DNA of 64,000 nt from an uncultured Bacteroidota bacterium (GTDB lineage Bacteria; Bacteroidota; Bacteroidia; Bacteroidales; P3): contig CADALO010000003.1 in assembly GCA_902788805.1 (NCBI GenBank), positions 1-64,000 on the forward strand, given 5' to 3'. The notes below the pieces were generated by a model. It saw only the letters and a program-made list of their open reading frames with translations, was not told where the DNA came from and ran no database searches. Shown piece by piece: positions 1-8,729 of the stretch (position 1 is its first letter; each line of letters begins with the position of its first letter). A program made the translations under genes and the position numbers.

Positions 1-79
1 TTACTGCTTTTGCCGTTGTCCGCGATGATACTCCCTATGATAATATTTCAAAAAAAAATTTTGGTGAATCATAAGAATA

Positions 80-195
80 GGGGATGGCGCGGCAGCGCTC
101 CATTGATTATCAGGTTGATGCGTCAGCCCATCCCCTCTCGGAGAGGGGTGGCCGAAGGCCGGGGTGTGTCGCATCAGCCGTTCCGATACTGACGC
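80..195. repeat. Hairpin-rich intergenic element
   Basis: About 115 bp of nested inverted repeats in the gap before the polyferredoxin stop codon. cccctctcggagagggg (132-148) and ggccgaaggcc (150-160) are both self-complementary. tgatgcg (116-122) pairs with cgcatca (170-176), gcgtcag (120-126) with ctgacgc (189-195), and ggggatgg (80-87) with ccatcccc (128-135). No coding frame is supported. It could act as a terminator for the minus-strand gene or be a REP/MITE-like dispersed repeat. Similar 'ctctcggagaggggtggccgaaggcc' blocks are, from memory, common in Bacteroidetes intergenic DNA. Confidence 0.5.
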
Positions 196-244
196 GCTGA
201 AGTGAGAACGGTGGACGGTAAACGTCAAATTCAGCAAGACGTAA

Positions 245-1786
245 TTAATTGTGGCGCTGTCGCCCTTCGACGTATATGGCGCTGAAGGGGCGCGAGGGGC
301 ACAGGTGTTCGCAGGCGCCGCAGCCAAGGCATTTGTCGGTGTTGACCGACGGAACCATCACCTTTATGCTCTCGGTCGGCTGCTCTCCGCTTGCCGGAGT
401 GTTTTCATCGTCGCTGGGTCCCTTTTTGCCGTCGCGGGGCACCATAAGGATGGCGTCGGCGGGGCAGTGGCGGGCGCAGTTGCCGCACTGTACGCCGTCG
501 CGGTAGGCAACGCAGTTGTCGGGAATGACTACGGCAAAACCGATGTGGATGTCGGTCTTCTGGTCGCGCGTGACGGGACGTATGGCACCGGTGGGGCACA
601 CCTCGCTGCAGCGCGTGCACTCGGGACGGCAGAAGCCACGCTCGAACGACATCTCGGGCTGCATCATCGTTTCCAGTTTGTCGGAGGGGCGCAGCACCTT
701 GTTGGGACATTCGCTTACGCAGAGCTGGCAGGCGGTGCAACGGCTGCTGAAGTTGTCGAGGCTCAGCGAGCCGGCGGGCTTCAGCGCAACGCTGCGGTGT
801 GGTATCTGCTTCTGCTCCACGACGGCCAGTCCGCCGTCCACACGCTTCTCTTGAGCCTTGACCGCTGTGGCAGCGGCAACCAAGGCTGTGGTGGCTAAGA
901 ATTTGCGCTTCGAGCCGTCGACCTCTTCGGCCTTGGCAGGTGCAGCGACGACGGTGGGGTTGAGGCGGAAACGGGTGTTGGTGTATTGGAGCGCGTCGAA
1001 CTTGCATTCCGTCAGGCAGTCCATACAGGCCACGCAGCGCGAATAGTCGATGCGGTGGTTCTCGATGTCGATGCACGAGGCCTTGCAGTTCTTCTCGCAT
1101 TTGTGGCAGTTCTTGCAGCGGTCGGCGTCAATGACGGGGCGGAACAGCGAGAAGCGCGACACCAAGCCCAGCACCGTTCCCACGGGGCAGACGGTGCTGC
1201 ACCACGTGCGACCGCGGCGAAGGGCAAGGAACCCCACCACGACAAGCGTGGCGACGGCGACGATGAGCGAGACGCTGCTCTTGAGCCACACGTCGACCTC
1301 ATAGAAGGCATAGCTGCCGGCACGCTCGGCGATGCCGGCAAGGATGTTGTTGAGCCACAGGTAGACAGGCTGCAATAGGTTGGTGGCTATGCGGCCATAG
1401 GCGCTATAGGGCGCTATGAGTATGGCTATCGTGTTGAGTCCGAATAGCATAAACGCGATGAAAAGTATGAGCAGCGGATAGCGCAGCCAGCGGTTCTCGC
1501 GGATGTAGTGGAAGCGGTCCTTCTTGACCTTGCGGGCAATGAAGTTGAAACCGTCCTGCATAACGCCCAGCGGACACATAATGGAGCAGTAGAAGCGCCC
1601 GAAGAACAAGGTGACCAGCAGGATGAAGGCCACTATGATGAAGTTGCCGGCCAGCACTGCGGGCAGGAACTGCATCTTGGCCAGCCAGCCGAGATAGTGG
1701 TGCAGCACACCTGAGAAATCGAGGAAGAGCAGTGTGATTGCCGTGAAAGTGAGAATGGCAAAGATGGTGCGTACTTTTCGTATCAT
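245..1786 (-). CDS. NapH/NapG-like membrane polyferredoxin
   Basis: A 513-residue electron-transfer protein. The N-terminal half is NapH/MauN-like. It has about four membrane spans (near residues 6-26, 41-63, 103-126 and 171-190) and the two CxxxCP signatures C67/C71 and C196/C200. Ferredoxin clusters follow at C224-C234 and C251-C261. At about residue 293 comes SKRKFL and a hydrophobic Ala-rich stretch that resembles a Tat signal, as at the start of NapG. After it lie four more Cys clusters (350-360, 386-397, 425-441, 486-496). The order suggests a NapH-NapG fusion with six [4Fe-4S] clusters, probably passing quinol electrons to a periplasmic reductase. That partner is not in the window, so the acceptor is unknown. 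The gene diverges from sulP. Confidence 0.85.
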   Translation of the reverse strand: MIRKVRTIFAILTFTAITLLFLDFSGVLHHYLGWLAKMQFLPAVLAGNFIIVAFILLVTLFFGRFYCSIMCPLGVMQDGFNFIARKVKKDRFHYIRENRWLRYPLLILFIAFMLFGLNTIAILIAPYSAYGRIATNLLQPVYLWLNNILAGIAERAGSYAFYEVDVWLKSSVSLIVAVATLVVVGFLALRRGRTWCSTVCPVGTVLGLVSRFSLFRPVIDADRCKNCHKCEKNCKASCIDIENHRIDYSRCVACMDCLTECKFDALQYTNTRFRLNPTVVAAPAKAEEVDGSKRKFLATTALVAAATAVKAQEKRVDGGLAVVEQKQIPHRSVALKPAGSLSLDNFSSRCTACQLCVSECPNKVLRPSDKLETMMQPEMSFERGFCRPECTRCSEVCPTGAIRPVTRDQKTDIHIGFAVVIPDNCVAYRDGVQCGNCARHCPADAILMVPRDGKKGPSDDENTPASGEQPTESIKVMVPSVNTDKCLGCGACEHLCPSRPFSAIYVEGRQRHN

Positions 1787-1841
1787 ATTGTATTGTTTTG
1801 TGTTATTGCTTTTCGGTGTTTTTTTAACGCAGAAAGAAAAT

Positions 1842-1850
1842 GCAAAAGTA
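1842..1850 (-). promoter_or_regulatory. -7 element of polyferredoxin gene
   Basis: The minus strand reads tacttttgc, an exact TAnnTTTG Bacteroidetes -7 element, 56 bp before the start codon. I see no clear TTTG -33 element at the usual spacing. It lies back to back with the sulP promoter. Confidence 0.55.
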
Positions 1851-1871
1851 TAAAAAATTCCATAAAAGTTG

Positions 1872-1880
1872 TAACTTTGC
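1872..1880 (+). promoter_or_regulatory. -7 element of sulP gene
   Basis: taactttgc matches TAnnTTTG and lies 77 bp before the SulP start codon. The -33 element is not obvious. Confidence 0.5.
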
Positions 1881-1956
1881 AGAGTGAAAAAAAACGTGCT
1901 GTGTATGCAATACGCTGTCAGTCAGTATATAGTAAATTTAATAAAAATATAGTTAT

Positions 1957-3705
1957 ATGGCATTTTTGACTACAAAGAACTTGAAAGGTGATATTTTCGG
2001 CGGCATAACGGCGGGTATTGTGGCCTTGCCGTTGGCGCTGGCATTCGGTATACAGGCCTTTGGCGGCATCGACGACCCTGCAGCCAGCTCGATGGGCGCC
2101 CTGGCGGGCTTGGTGGGAGCCACTCTGCTTGGCTTCTTCGCAGCCCTGTTCGGCGGCACGCATTCGCAAATCAGCGGTCCCACGGGACCTATGACGGTCA
2201 TCACGGCGTCGCTCATTTCTGGCGTCTGGGCCTCGTCGCAGGGCTCGTTCAGCGAGGTGCTGATAGCTATGTCAATGGCAGGTATGTTCTGCGGCCTGTT
2301 CCAGATTCTGTTCGGAGTCATCAAGATTGGCAAATATGTGCGCTATATACCTTATCCCGTCCTGTCGGGCTTTATGAGCGGTATCGGCGTCATCATCATC
2401 TTGCAGCAGCTCTATCCGCTGGTGGGCCTGAAATCGCCTGTGATGACTATCGATATGATTACCGAGCTGCCGTCGCGCGTGGCCGGAGGCATTTCGCTCA
2501 ACGCGCTGTGGCTGGGTCTGGGCACCATTGCCATCATCTATCTGTTTCCACTGCTCACCAAGAAGATTCCCGCAACCCTTGTTGCTCTGATTGTTATGAC
2601 AGTGGTGTCGCTGTTTATCGACCTGCCCGAGAAGTTGACTATCGGTAGCATTCCCGCCGGACTTCCAGTGCCTTTCTTTGCAAAAGAGGGTATTGAACTG
2701 GCTGGTATTGATTGGATTGGTGTGCTGAAAGCCAGCATAATACCAGGCTTGACGCTGGCAGGTCTGGGCTCGATAGACACGCTGCTGACCTCGGTTGTGG
2801 CCGACAATATAACCAAGACCAAGCACAACAGCAACAAGGAGCTTGTCGGTCAGGGCATCGGCAATATGATTAGCGGCCTGTTCTGCGGCATTGCCGGCGC
2901 CGGTGCCACAATGCGTACCGTTGTCAATGTGAAGAGTGGCGGCCGCACACAGCTGAGCGGTATGGTTCATTCACTGCTGCTGCTCTCTATCCTGCTGGGT
3001 CTGGGCAGCCTGGTCAAGTATGTGCCTCTGTCGGTACTTGCGGGCATCCTTATCACCGTTGGCTGGGGCATCATAGACTTCAAGGGCTTCCGCGACCTGC
3101 TGAGGATTCCGAAGGCCGATGCGTTTGTGCTTATCGTTGTGTTCCTGTTGACGGTGTTTGTCGACCTTCTGACTGCCGTCGGCATTGGTATGGTTATTGC
3201 CTGCGTTCTGTTTATGAAGCGTGCCAGTGACTTGGTCGAGGGCGGCTACAGCTCGTCGGTGATGACTAACAGCGACTTACACAAGGGTCTTCCGGCTCCG
3301 CCTCAGGCCAATTTCGACAAGAGCAAGCCGTGGAGCGATGAGGGCGGCGTTACGGACGAGATGCTGAAACATATTTACATTCAGCGTCTTAACGGCCCGA
3401 TATTCTTCGGCTCCATTACCAAGTTCCAGGAGGTTATGGGCGACATACCCGACGACGCCAAGGTTGTGATTATCCGTATGCGACTGGTAAGCTTTATGGA
3501 CCAGTCGGGCCTCTATGCTATGGAGACGGCTATCAAGGAATTGCAGGCCAAGGGGATTATGGTTCTTATGACCATCATCCAGCCGCAGCCTATGTATATG
3601 CTTAAGACTATGAAGCTTATACCTGAGGTGGTGCCTGAGGAGCATACCTTTGCAACCTTTGAGGACTGCACCGAGTTCCTGAAGGGACTGAAATTTGAGA
3701 ATTGA
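1957..3705 (+). CDS. SulP family inorganic anion permease
   Basis: A 582-residue inner-membrane permease of the SLC26/SulP family. The N-terminus contains the conserved SulP opening (GGITAGIVALPLALAFG, about residues 12-28), followed by many hydrophobic spans to about residue 415. A cytoplasmic STAS domain (about 455-575) includes the VIIRMRLVSFMDQSG-type core. Family members carry sulfate, bicarbonate or dicarboxylates; the sequence alone does not settle the substrate. Full length, with an ATG start behind a TAnnTTTG promoter. The next gene begins 31 bp downstream on the same strand, but no functional link is evident. Confidence 0.92.
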   Translation: MAFLTTKNLKGDIFGGITAGIVALPLALAFGIQAFGGIDDPAASSMGALAGLVGATLLGFFAALFGGTHSQISGPTGPMTVITASLISGVWASSQGSFSEVLIAMSMAGMFCGLFQILFGVIKIGKYVRYIPYPVLSGFMSGIGVIIILQQLYPLVGLKSPVMTIDMITELPSRVAGGISLNALWLGLGTIAIIYLFPLLTKKIPATLVALIVMTVVSLFIDLPEKLTIGSIPAGLPVPFFAKEGIELAGIDWIGVLKASIIPGLTLAGLGSIDTLLTSVVADNITKTKHNSNKELVGQGIGNMISGLFCGIAGAGATMRTVVNVKSGGRTQLSGMVHSLLLLSILLGLGSLVKYVPLSVLAGILITVGWGIIDFKGFRDLLRIPKADAFVLIVVFLLTVFVDLLTAVGIGMVIACVLFMKRASDLVEGGYSSSVMTNSDLHKGLPAPPQANFDKSKPWSDEGGVTDEMLKHIYIQRLNGPIFFGSITKFQEVMGDIPDDAKVVIIRMRLVSFMDQSGLYAMETAIKELQAKGIMVLMTIIQPQPMYMLKTMKLIPEVVPEEHTFATFEDCTEFLKGLKFEN

Positions 3706-3736
3706 TATTATTGTAGACATACACGATACTCTGATA

Positions 3737-4987
3737 ATGGCTGACAAGATAGAAATAATGGCACCGGTGGGCTCGTATGAGAGCCTGCAGGCGGCAATAC
3801 AGGGTGGGGCTGATGCCGTATATTTTGGCATCGGCAACCTGAATATGCGGTCGCGCTCGGCGGCCAACTTCACGCTGGAGGATTTGGAGCGGATATGCTC
3901 TATAGCCCATAGTGCCGGTGTGCGCACCTACTTGACAGTCAACACTATTATCTATAATGGCGAGATAGACGAGATGCACAGGCTGGTGGATGCCGCCAAG
4001 CGTGTGGGGGTGAGTGCCATCATTGCCAGCGATATGGCAGTGATTACATACGCGAACAGCATTGGCGTGGAGGTGCATATTTCGACGCAGTGCAACATAA
4101 GCAACACCGAGGCTGTGCGTTTCTTTGCACAGTTTGCCGACGTGATGGTCACGGCACGAGAGTTGCCGCTGCGCCAGGTGGCGGAGATAGTGCAGTTTAT
4201 ACGTGAAAACGACATCCGTGGGCCTAAGGGCGAGCTGGTGCAGATAGAGGTTTTTGCCCACGGAGCGCTGTGTATGAGTGTCAGCGGCAAGTGCTATCTG
4301 AGTCTCGACAACTACAACTATAGTGCCAACCGTGGCGCCTGCCTGCAGTTGTGCCGCAGGGAGTATCTGGTCAAGGACCTTGAATCGGACATAGAACTCG
4401 TGGTCGACAACAAGTATATTATGTCGCCCAAGGATTTGTGTACCATTGATTTTCTGGACAAGGTGGTGAAAGCTGGCGTTCGAGTGCTGAAGATTGAGGG
4501 CCGCGGACGCAGTGCCGACTATGTGAAGACTGTCACCGAGTGCTACAAGGAGGCTGTGCAGGCCATAGCCGATGGCAACTATACGCAAGAGCGTATTGCC
4601 GACTGGAAGCGGCGGTTGGCAACGGTGTTCAATCGCGGTTTCTGGGACGGCTATTATATGGGTCGCAAGATGGGCGAATGGACAGAGCGTTATGGCAGTC
4701 AGGCCACCGAGAACAAAGTCTATCTGGGCTTGGTGAAGAATTACTTTAACCGCATCGGTGTGGCTGAGGCTCAGATGCAGACCGCCGAAGTGCTGCGACC
4801 TGGCGACGAGGTGATGGTGATTGGCGAGACGACAGGAGTGTATCGTGCCACTGTAGAGGAGCTGCGTCTGGAGCGCGATGCTGTGCCCGAGGTGCGGCAA
4901 GGCGACCGCTTCAGCTTTGCGACAACAGAACCCGTGCATCGCGGAGACAAGTTATACAGAGTCGACAAAGTAATAGATGACTTTTAA
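3737..4987 (+). CDS. U32 family peptidase/hydroxylase-like protein
   Basis: 416 residues from the ATG at 3737. An upstream in-frame start would add 14 residues that do not fit the family, whose N-terminus is the IEIMAPVGSYESL type. The U32 signature is intact (EVFAHGALCMSVSGKCYLS), followed by the conserved Cys-rich GACLQLCRR and KIEGRGRSADYV motifs. Members of this family in E. coli (YegQ/TrhP, YhbU, RlhA) act in tRNA/rRNA hydroxylation or ubiquinone hydroxylation rather than as classic proteases. Given its length and single-domain layout, a TrhP-type role in tRNA uridine hydroxylation is the best guess. The gene is followed by a tandem-repeat gap and radA. Confidence 0.88.
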   Translation: MADKIEIMAPVGSYESLQAAIQGGADAVYFGIGNLNMRSRSAANFTLEDLERICSIAHSAGVRTYLTVNTIIYNGEIDEMHRLVDAAKRVGVSAIIASDMAVITYANSIGVEVHISTQCNISNTEAVRFFAQFADVMVTARELPLRQVAEIVQFIRENDIRGPKGELVQIEVFAHGALCMSVSGKCYLSLDNYNYSANRGACLQLCRREYLVKDLESDIELVVDNKYIMSPKDLCTIDFLDKVVKAGVRVLKIEGRGRSADYVKTVTECYKEAVQAIADGNYTQERIADWKRRLATVFNRGFWDGYYMGRKMGEWTERYGSQATENKVYLGLVKNYFNRIGVAEAQMQTAEVLRPGDEVMVIGETTGVYRATVEELRLERDAVPEVRQGDRFSFATTEPVHRGDKLYRVDKVIDDF

Positions 4988-5008
4988 CCCCTAAAACTCT
5001 AACACCCT

Positions 5009-5128
5009 CCAACCCTTAAACCCTCCAACCCTTAAACCCTCCAACCCTTAAACCTTCCAACCCTTAAACCTTCCAACCCTTAAACCTTCCAACCCTTAAA
5101 CCCTCCAACCCTCCAACCCTTAAACCCT
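5009..5128 (+). repeat. 16-bp tandem repeat abutting radA
   Basis: Seven full copies of ccaacccttaaacc[c/t]t (5009-5104 and 5113-5128) with one 8-bp partial copy at 5105-5112. Copies differ only by c/t at position 15. The array ends 2 bp before the radA ATG, so the whole ribosome-binding region of radA is repeat. There are no spacers, so this is not CRISPR. Slippage could change the length of the leader. Confidence 0.95.
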
Positions 5129-5130
5129 CT

Positions 5131-6504
5131 ATGGCAAAGACAAAGACATATTTTTTCTGTAGTGAGTGCGGCTACCAGTCGAGCACGTGGCTTGGCAAAT
5201 GTCCTGAATGCGGCAAGTGGAACACTTTCACGGAAGAGGTGGTCAAGGCAGAGAGCGGCAAACGGAAAGTGGAGAGTAGGCAATTGCAGTCGGCTCCAAA
5301 ACGAATACAGGACATATCGACCAGCGAGACTGTAAGGATTGCCACTGGCTGCGGTGAGTTTGACCGTGTGCTGGGCGGTGGTATCGTCCCTGGGTCGTTG
5401 CTGCTGCTGGGCGGCGAGCCGGGCATCGGAAAGTCGACACTGCTGCTGCAGACGGCTTTGTCCATCCCGGGTAAAAAGATTCTATATGTCAGCGGTGAAG
5501 AGAGCGAGCAGCAGATAAAGATGCGGGCAGACCGTTTGACAGAGGATGGAAAGAGGGAGAATGGAGAACTGTATGTCGTCAGTGAGACTGTTACGCAGCG
5601 GATTATGGAGCATATTGATGCCGTGCAGCCTGACATTCTGATAGTCGACTCGATACAGACGATATGCACTGAGACAATAGATTCGTCGGCTGGCAGCATA
5701 TCGCAGATACGCGAGTGCACCACTGAGTTTCAACGCTATGCCAAAGAGAGCGGTGTGCCGGTGCTGCTGGTAGGCCATATCACCAAGGACGGCAATCTGG
5801 CCGGCCCTAAGGTGATGGAGCATATAGTGGACTGCGTGCTTCAGTTTGAGGGCGACCGTAATTACGGCTACCGTATGCTGCGCTCGCTTAAGAACCGCTT
5901 TGGCTCTACGGCCGAGATTGGCATCTTCGAGATGCAGGGCAACGGATTGCGTGAGGTGGAGAACCCGTCAGAGTTCTTGCTCTCGCAGAGGGACGAGACC
6001 TTGAGCGGTTGCGCAGTGGCGGCAACGCTCGAAGGTGCACGCCCGATGTTTATCGAGGTGCAGTCGCTTGTCAGTTCGGCAGTCTACGGCACCCCGCAGA
6101 GGAATGCCAATGGCTTCGACTTCAGACGTCTGTCGATGTTGCTGGCAGTGCTCGAGAAGCGTTGCGGATTCAAACTTGGAGCCAAGGATGTTTTCCTTAA
6201 CATCGCTGGCGGCATCCGCGTCAGTGACCCTGCTATAGACCTTGCTGTGGCTTGCTCGGTGCTGTCATCCAATGTGGATATGCCTATCTCGCCACGCTAC
6301 TGCTTTGCCGCCGAGATGGGCTTGAGCGGCGAAGTGAGGTCGGTGAGCCGTGTGGAGCACCGCATCGCCGAGGCCGACAGACTTGGATTTGAGAAGATTT
6401 TTGTTTCAAAATACAATGCACGCTCACTCAATAAGAAACGCTTCGGGATAGAGATTGTGGAATTATCCGTGATAGAGGATGCGTTCAGGGCACTGTTTGC
6501 ATAG
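5131..6504 (+). CDS. radA: DNA repair protein RadA
   Basis: 457 residues, the normal length for RadA/Sms, a RecA-like branch-migration ATPase in homologous recombination. The zinc finger is C10-x2-C13 and C24-x2-C27. Walker A is GGEPGIGKS at about 94-102. The RadA-specific KNRFG motif is at 254-258, and a Lon-like domain fills the C-terminus from about residue 280 (including GGIRVSDPAIDLAVACS). All motifs are intact. The start codon follows a 16-bp tandem repeat array with no recognisable Shine-Dalgarno, which is usual for this phylum. Confidence 0.97.
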   Translation: MAKTKTYFFCSECGYQSSTWLGKCPECGKWNTFTEEVVKAESGKRKVESRQLQSAPKRIQDISTSETVRIATGCGEFDRVLGGGIVPGSLLLLGGEPGIGKSTLLLQTALSIPGKKILYVSGEESEQQIKMRADRLTEDGKRENGELYVVSETVTQRIMEHIDAVQPDILIVDSIQTICTETIDSSAGSISQIRECTTEFQRYAKESGVPVLLVGHITKDGNLAGPKVMEHIVDCVLQFEGDRNYGYRMLRSLKNRFGSTAEIGIFEMQGNGLREVENPSEFLLSQRDETLSGCAVAATLEGARPMFIEVQSLVSSAVYGTPQRNANGFDFRRLSMLLAVLEKRCGFKLGAKDVFLNIAGGIRVSDPAIDLAVACSVLSSNVDMPISPRYCFAAEMGLSGEVRSVSRVEHRIAEADRLGFEKIFVSKYNARSLNKKRFGIEIVELSVIEDAFRALFA

Positions 6505-6560
6505 AAACTTAATAAAATGATAATGCTTTGAAAAGAAAAATGAAACATAACACACATTAT

Positions 6561-7247
6561 ATGAAACGCTTGTTGTTATTGGCAGCCCTCTTTGCAATGA
6601 TGCCGTTCTCGGCATCGGCGCAGACAGATTCGATTGTAAATATGTCTGACGATCTGTCGCTCTTGCCACCGAAATCAATACGCAGCCAGGCCGACACTCT
6701 GCAGAAATGGGAATACCATCTCTCTATGGGCGGAGCTGTCGTGGGCAGCAACTTCGGCTCGGCTTCGCTTTACGGCATAAAGCCAACCGTTATATTCAAG
6801 CCCAATGAACGACTGAAAATCAAAGCGTCGGCATCGATGCTCAATTCATTCTCGTTTGGCGCCGACAGTTACACTTTCAGGGGCAGCAATCCACGCAGTC
6901 TGGTTCCACTCCGCAACTACAACGCTGCCGCGGCAGCGCTTGAAGTGGCGGCGTCCTACAAGGTCAACGACCGCCTGTGGGTTGCAGCGTCATTGCTTCA
7001 TATAGGCGGTGGTCTGGCGTCGGGGATAATCATCAACCCGTGGATGCTTGGCAACAGACCGGTAATGCTTGACGCCACTGCCTTCTCTGCAGCTATGCGC
7101 TACCGCATAGGCGAAGACAACTATCTTGACTTGCAGATGACTATTATCGATGACCGCACCGGCGCTTTCGGTCCGCTGTTTTTCGGAGCTCCCTACGGCA
7201 GCCCTTTGTATTACCACAACACTACATTCGGCGGTCATCTGTTTTGA
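6561..7247 (+). CDS. Exported outer-membrane-type protein
   Basis: 228 residues from the ATG at 6561, chosen because MKRLLLLAALFAMMPFSASA then forms a clean signal peptide ending before QTDS. A TTG at 6528 and an ATG at 6540 lie upstream in frame but would bury it. The mature part has alternating polar/aromatic stretches with Gly and ends in GGHLF, suggesting a small outer-membrane barrel. I do not recognise the family. It sits 56 bp after radA and 51 bp before an aldo/keto reductase, possibly in one transcript. Confidence 0.6.
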   Translation: MKRLLLLAALFAMMPFSASAQTDSIVNMSDDLSLLPPKSIRSQADTLQKWEYHLSMGGAVVGSNFGSASLYGIKPTVIFKPNERLKIKASASMLNSFSFGADSYTFRGSNPRSLVPLRNYNAAAAALEVAASYKVNDRLWVAASLLHIGGGLASGIIINPWMLGNRPVMLDATAFSAAMRYRIGEDNYLDLQMTIIDDRTGAFGPLFFGAPYGSPLYYHNTTFGGHLF

Positions 7248-7298
7248 TTGCCTGAGAAAAAGTATTGAACCACTTGATAATAAAATCTTTAAATACCA

Positions 7299-8729
7299 AT
7301 GGATAGACGTAATTTCATTAAAATGGCAGGCGCCGGTGCTGTAGCCACAGCTGCTGTCGCTGCCGGCTGCACACCGAAAAACGAGACTCGCACCGAAGGC
7401 GTGAGCCTCGGCGAAGTGCCTACCGACAAGATGACTATGCGTGAGAACCTGCACGGCGAGCTGGTATCGCTTCTGGGCTACGGCTGTATGCGTTTCCCGA
7501 CGCTCGACGGCCAAAGCGGTCGCGAACAGGACCAGGAACTGGACCAGAATGCCATAAACGAACTTGTGGACTATGCCATCGCACACGGTGTCAACCTGTT
7601 CGACACGGCCCCGCCCTACTGCAAGGGACGCTCTGAACACGCCGTGGGCATTGCTCTGAGCCGCCACAAACGCAGCGAATATTATGTCTCCACCAAACTC
7701 TCCAACTTCGCCCCAAGCACCTGGAGCCGCGAGGAGAGCATAAAGATGTACCACAATTCGATGAAGGAACTGCAGGTTGACTATCTCGACTACTATATGC
7801 TGCACAGCATAGGCGGTACCCGCCGCGATGCCGACGGCAACGAGATTGGAGCTATGGACTGCCTCAAACGCCGCTTCTTCGACAACGGAATGCTCGACTT
7901 CCTGTGCGAGGAGCGAGAGAAAGGGCGCATCCATAACCTTGGTTTCTCCTATCACGGCGACATCGAGGCTTTCGACTACCTGCTGCGGTTGCAGGACGAA
8001 GGCAAATACCATTGGGATCACGTGCTGATACAGCACAACTATGTCGACTGGAACCACTCAAAGCTCCTCAACGAGCGCAACACCAATTCAAGCTACCTTT
8101 ATGGCGAACTTGAGAAACGTAACATCCCTGCTTTCATTATGGAGCCATTGCTTGGCGGCCAGTTGGTCAATCTCAACGACCACGCCGTCAGTTTGCTCAA
8201 GGAGCGCGACCCGCAGGCGTCGGTGGCGTCGTGGGCTTTCCGCTTTGCCGGCAACCAGCCCCGAGTGCTCACCGTGCTCAGCGGTATGACCTATATGGAG
8301 CACCTGCAGGACAATATCCGTACCTATTCGCCTCATAAGCCGCTGAACGACGACGAACTGAAACTGCTCGAGGAGATAGCCGATGTATATGCCAACTTCA
8401 AGACCGTGCCCTGCACCGATTGCAAGTATTGTATGCCCTGTCCCTACGGCATTGACATCCCGACGGTCTTCGCCCACTACAACAAGTGTCTGAATGAAGG
8501 CAACGTGATGAACGATATCGGAACCGACTCGGAAGAGAAACGCGCATTCCGCAAGAGCCGTCGTGCCTTCCTTGTAGGCTACGACCGTGCTGTGCCTTCC
8601 TTCCGTCAGGCTGACCACTGCATAGGCTGCAATCACTGCGTCAGCGAGTGCCCGCAGGGTATCAACATCCCCGAACAGATGCAGCGCATCAACGACTACG
8701 TCGAGACGCTGAAACAGAGCTTGGCTTAA
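7299..8729 (+). CDS. Tat-exported aldo/keto reductase with ferredoxin tail
   Basis: 476 residues. The N-terminus MDRRNFIKMAGAGAVATAA is a twin-arginine signal, and AAGC near residue 24 could also be a lipobox. The central aldo/keto reductase barrel (about 50-350) has NLFDTAPPY, the SKLS/TKLS-type lysine segment, the HSIGG motif and GFSYHG. The C-terminus carries a Cys cluster (CTDCKYCMPCPYG) and a complete CIGCNHCVSECPQG [4Fe-4S] motif. This layout is common in anaerobes, where the iron-sulfur part probably supplies electrons in place of NADPH. The natural substrate is unknown. Its last 41 bp overlap the convergent DUF4249 gene. Confidence 0.9.
   Translation: MDRRNFIKMAGAGAVATAAVAAGCTPKNETRTEGVSLGEVPTDKMTMRENLHGELVSLLGYGCMRFPTLDGQSGREQDQELDQNAINELVDYAIAHGVNLFDTAPPYCKGRSEHAVGIALSRHKRSEYYVSTKLSNFAPSTWSREESIKMYHNSMKELQVDYLDYYMLHSIGGTRRDADGNEIGAMDCLKRRFFDNGMLDFLCEEREKGRIHNLGFSYHGDIEAFDYLLRLQDEGKYHWDHVLIQHNYVDWNHSKLLNERNTNSSYLYGELEKRNIPAFIMEPLLGGQLVNLNDHAVSLLKERDPQASVASWAFRFAGNQPRVLTVLSGMTYMEHLQDNIRTYSPHKPLNDDELKLLEEIADVYANFKTVPCTDCKYCMPCPYGIDIPTVFAHYNKCLNEGNVMNDIGTDSEEKRAFRKSRRAFLVGYDRAVPSFRQADHCIGCNHCVSECPQGINIPEQMQRINDYVETLKQSLA

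Noticed and set aside
3617..4939. A 440-codon minus-strand frame
   Set aside because: Antisense to the U32 peptidase gene, with a His-rich, motif-free translation.
5009..5128. Possible CRISPR array
   Set aside because: Units are contiguous 16-mers with no spacers and no cas genes nearby.
7150..8057. Overlapping frames around the aldo/keto reductase start, including a 355-codon minus-strand frame
   Set aside because: They contradict the continuous Tat-signal and reductase reading frame and show no motifs.
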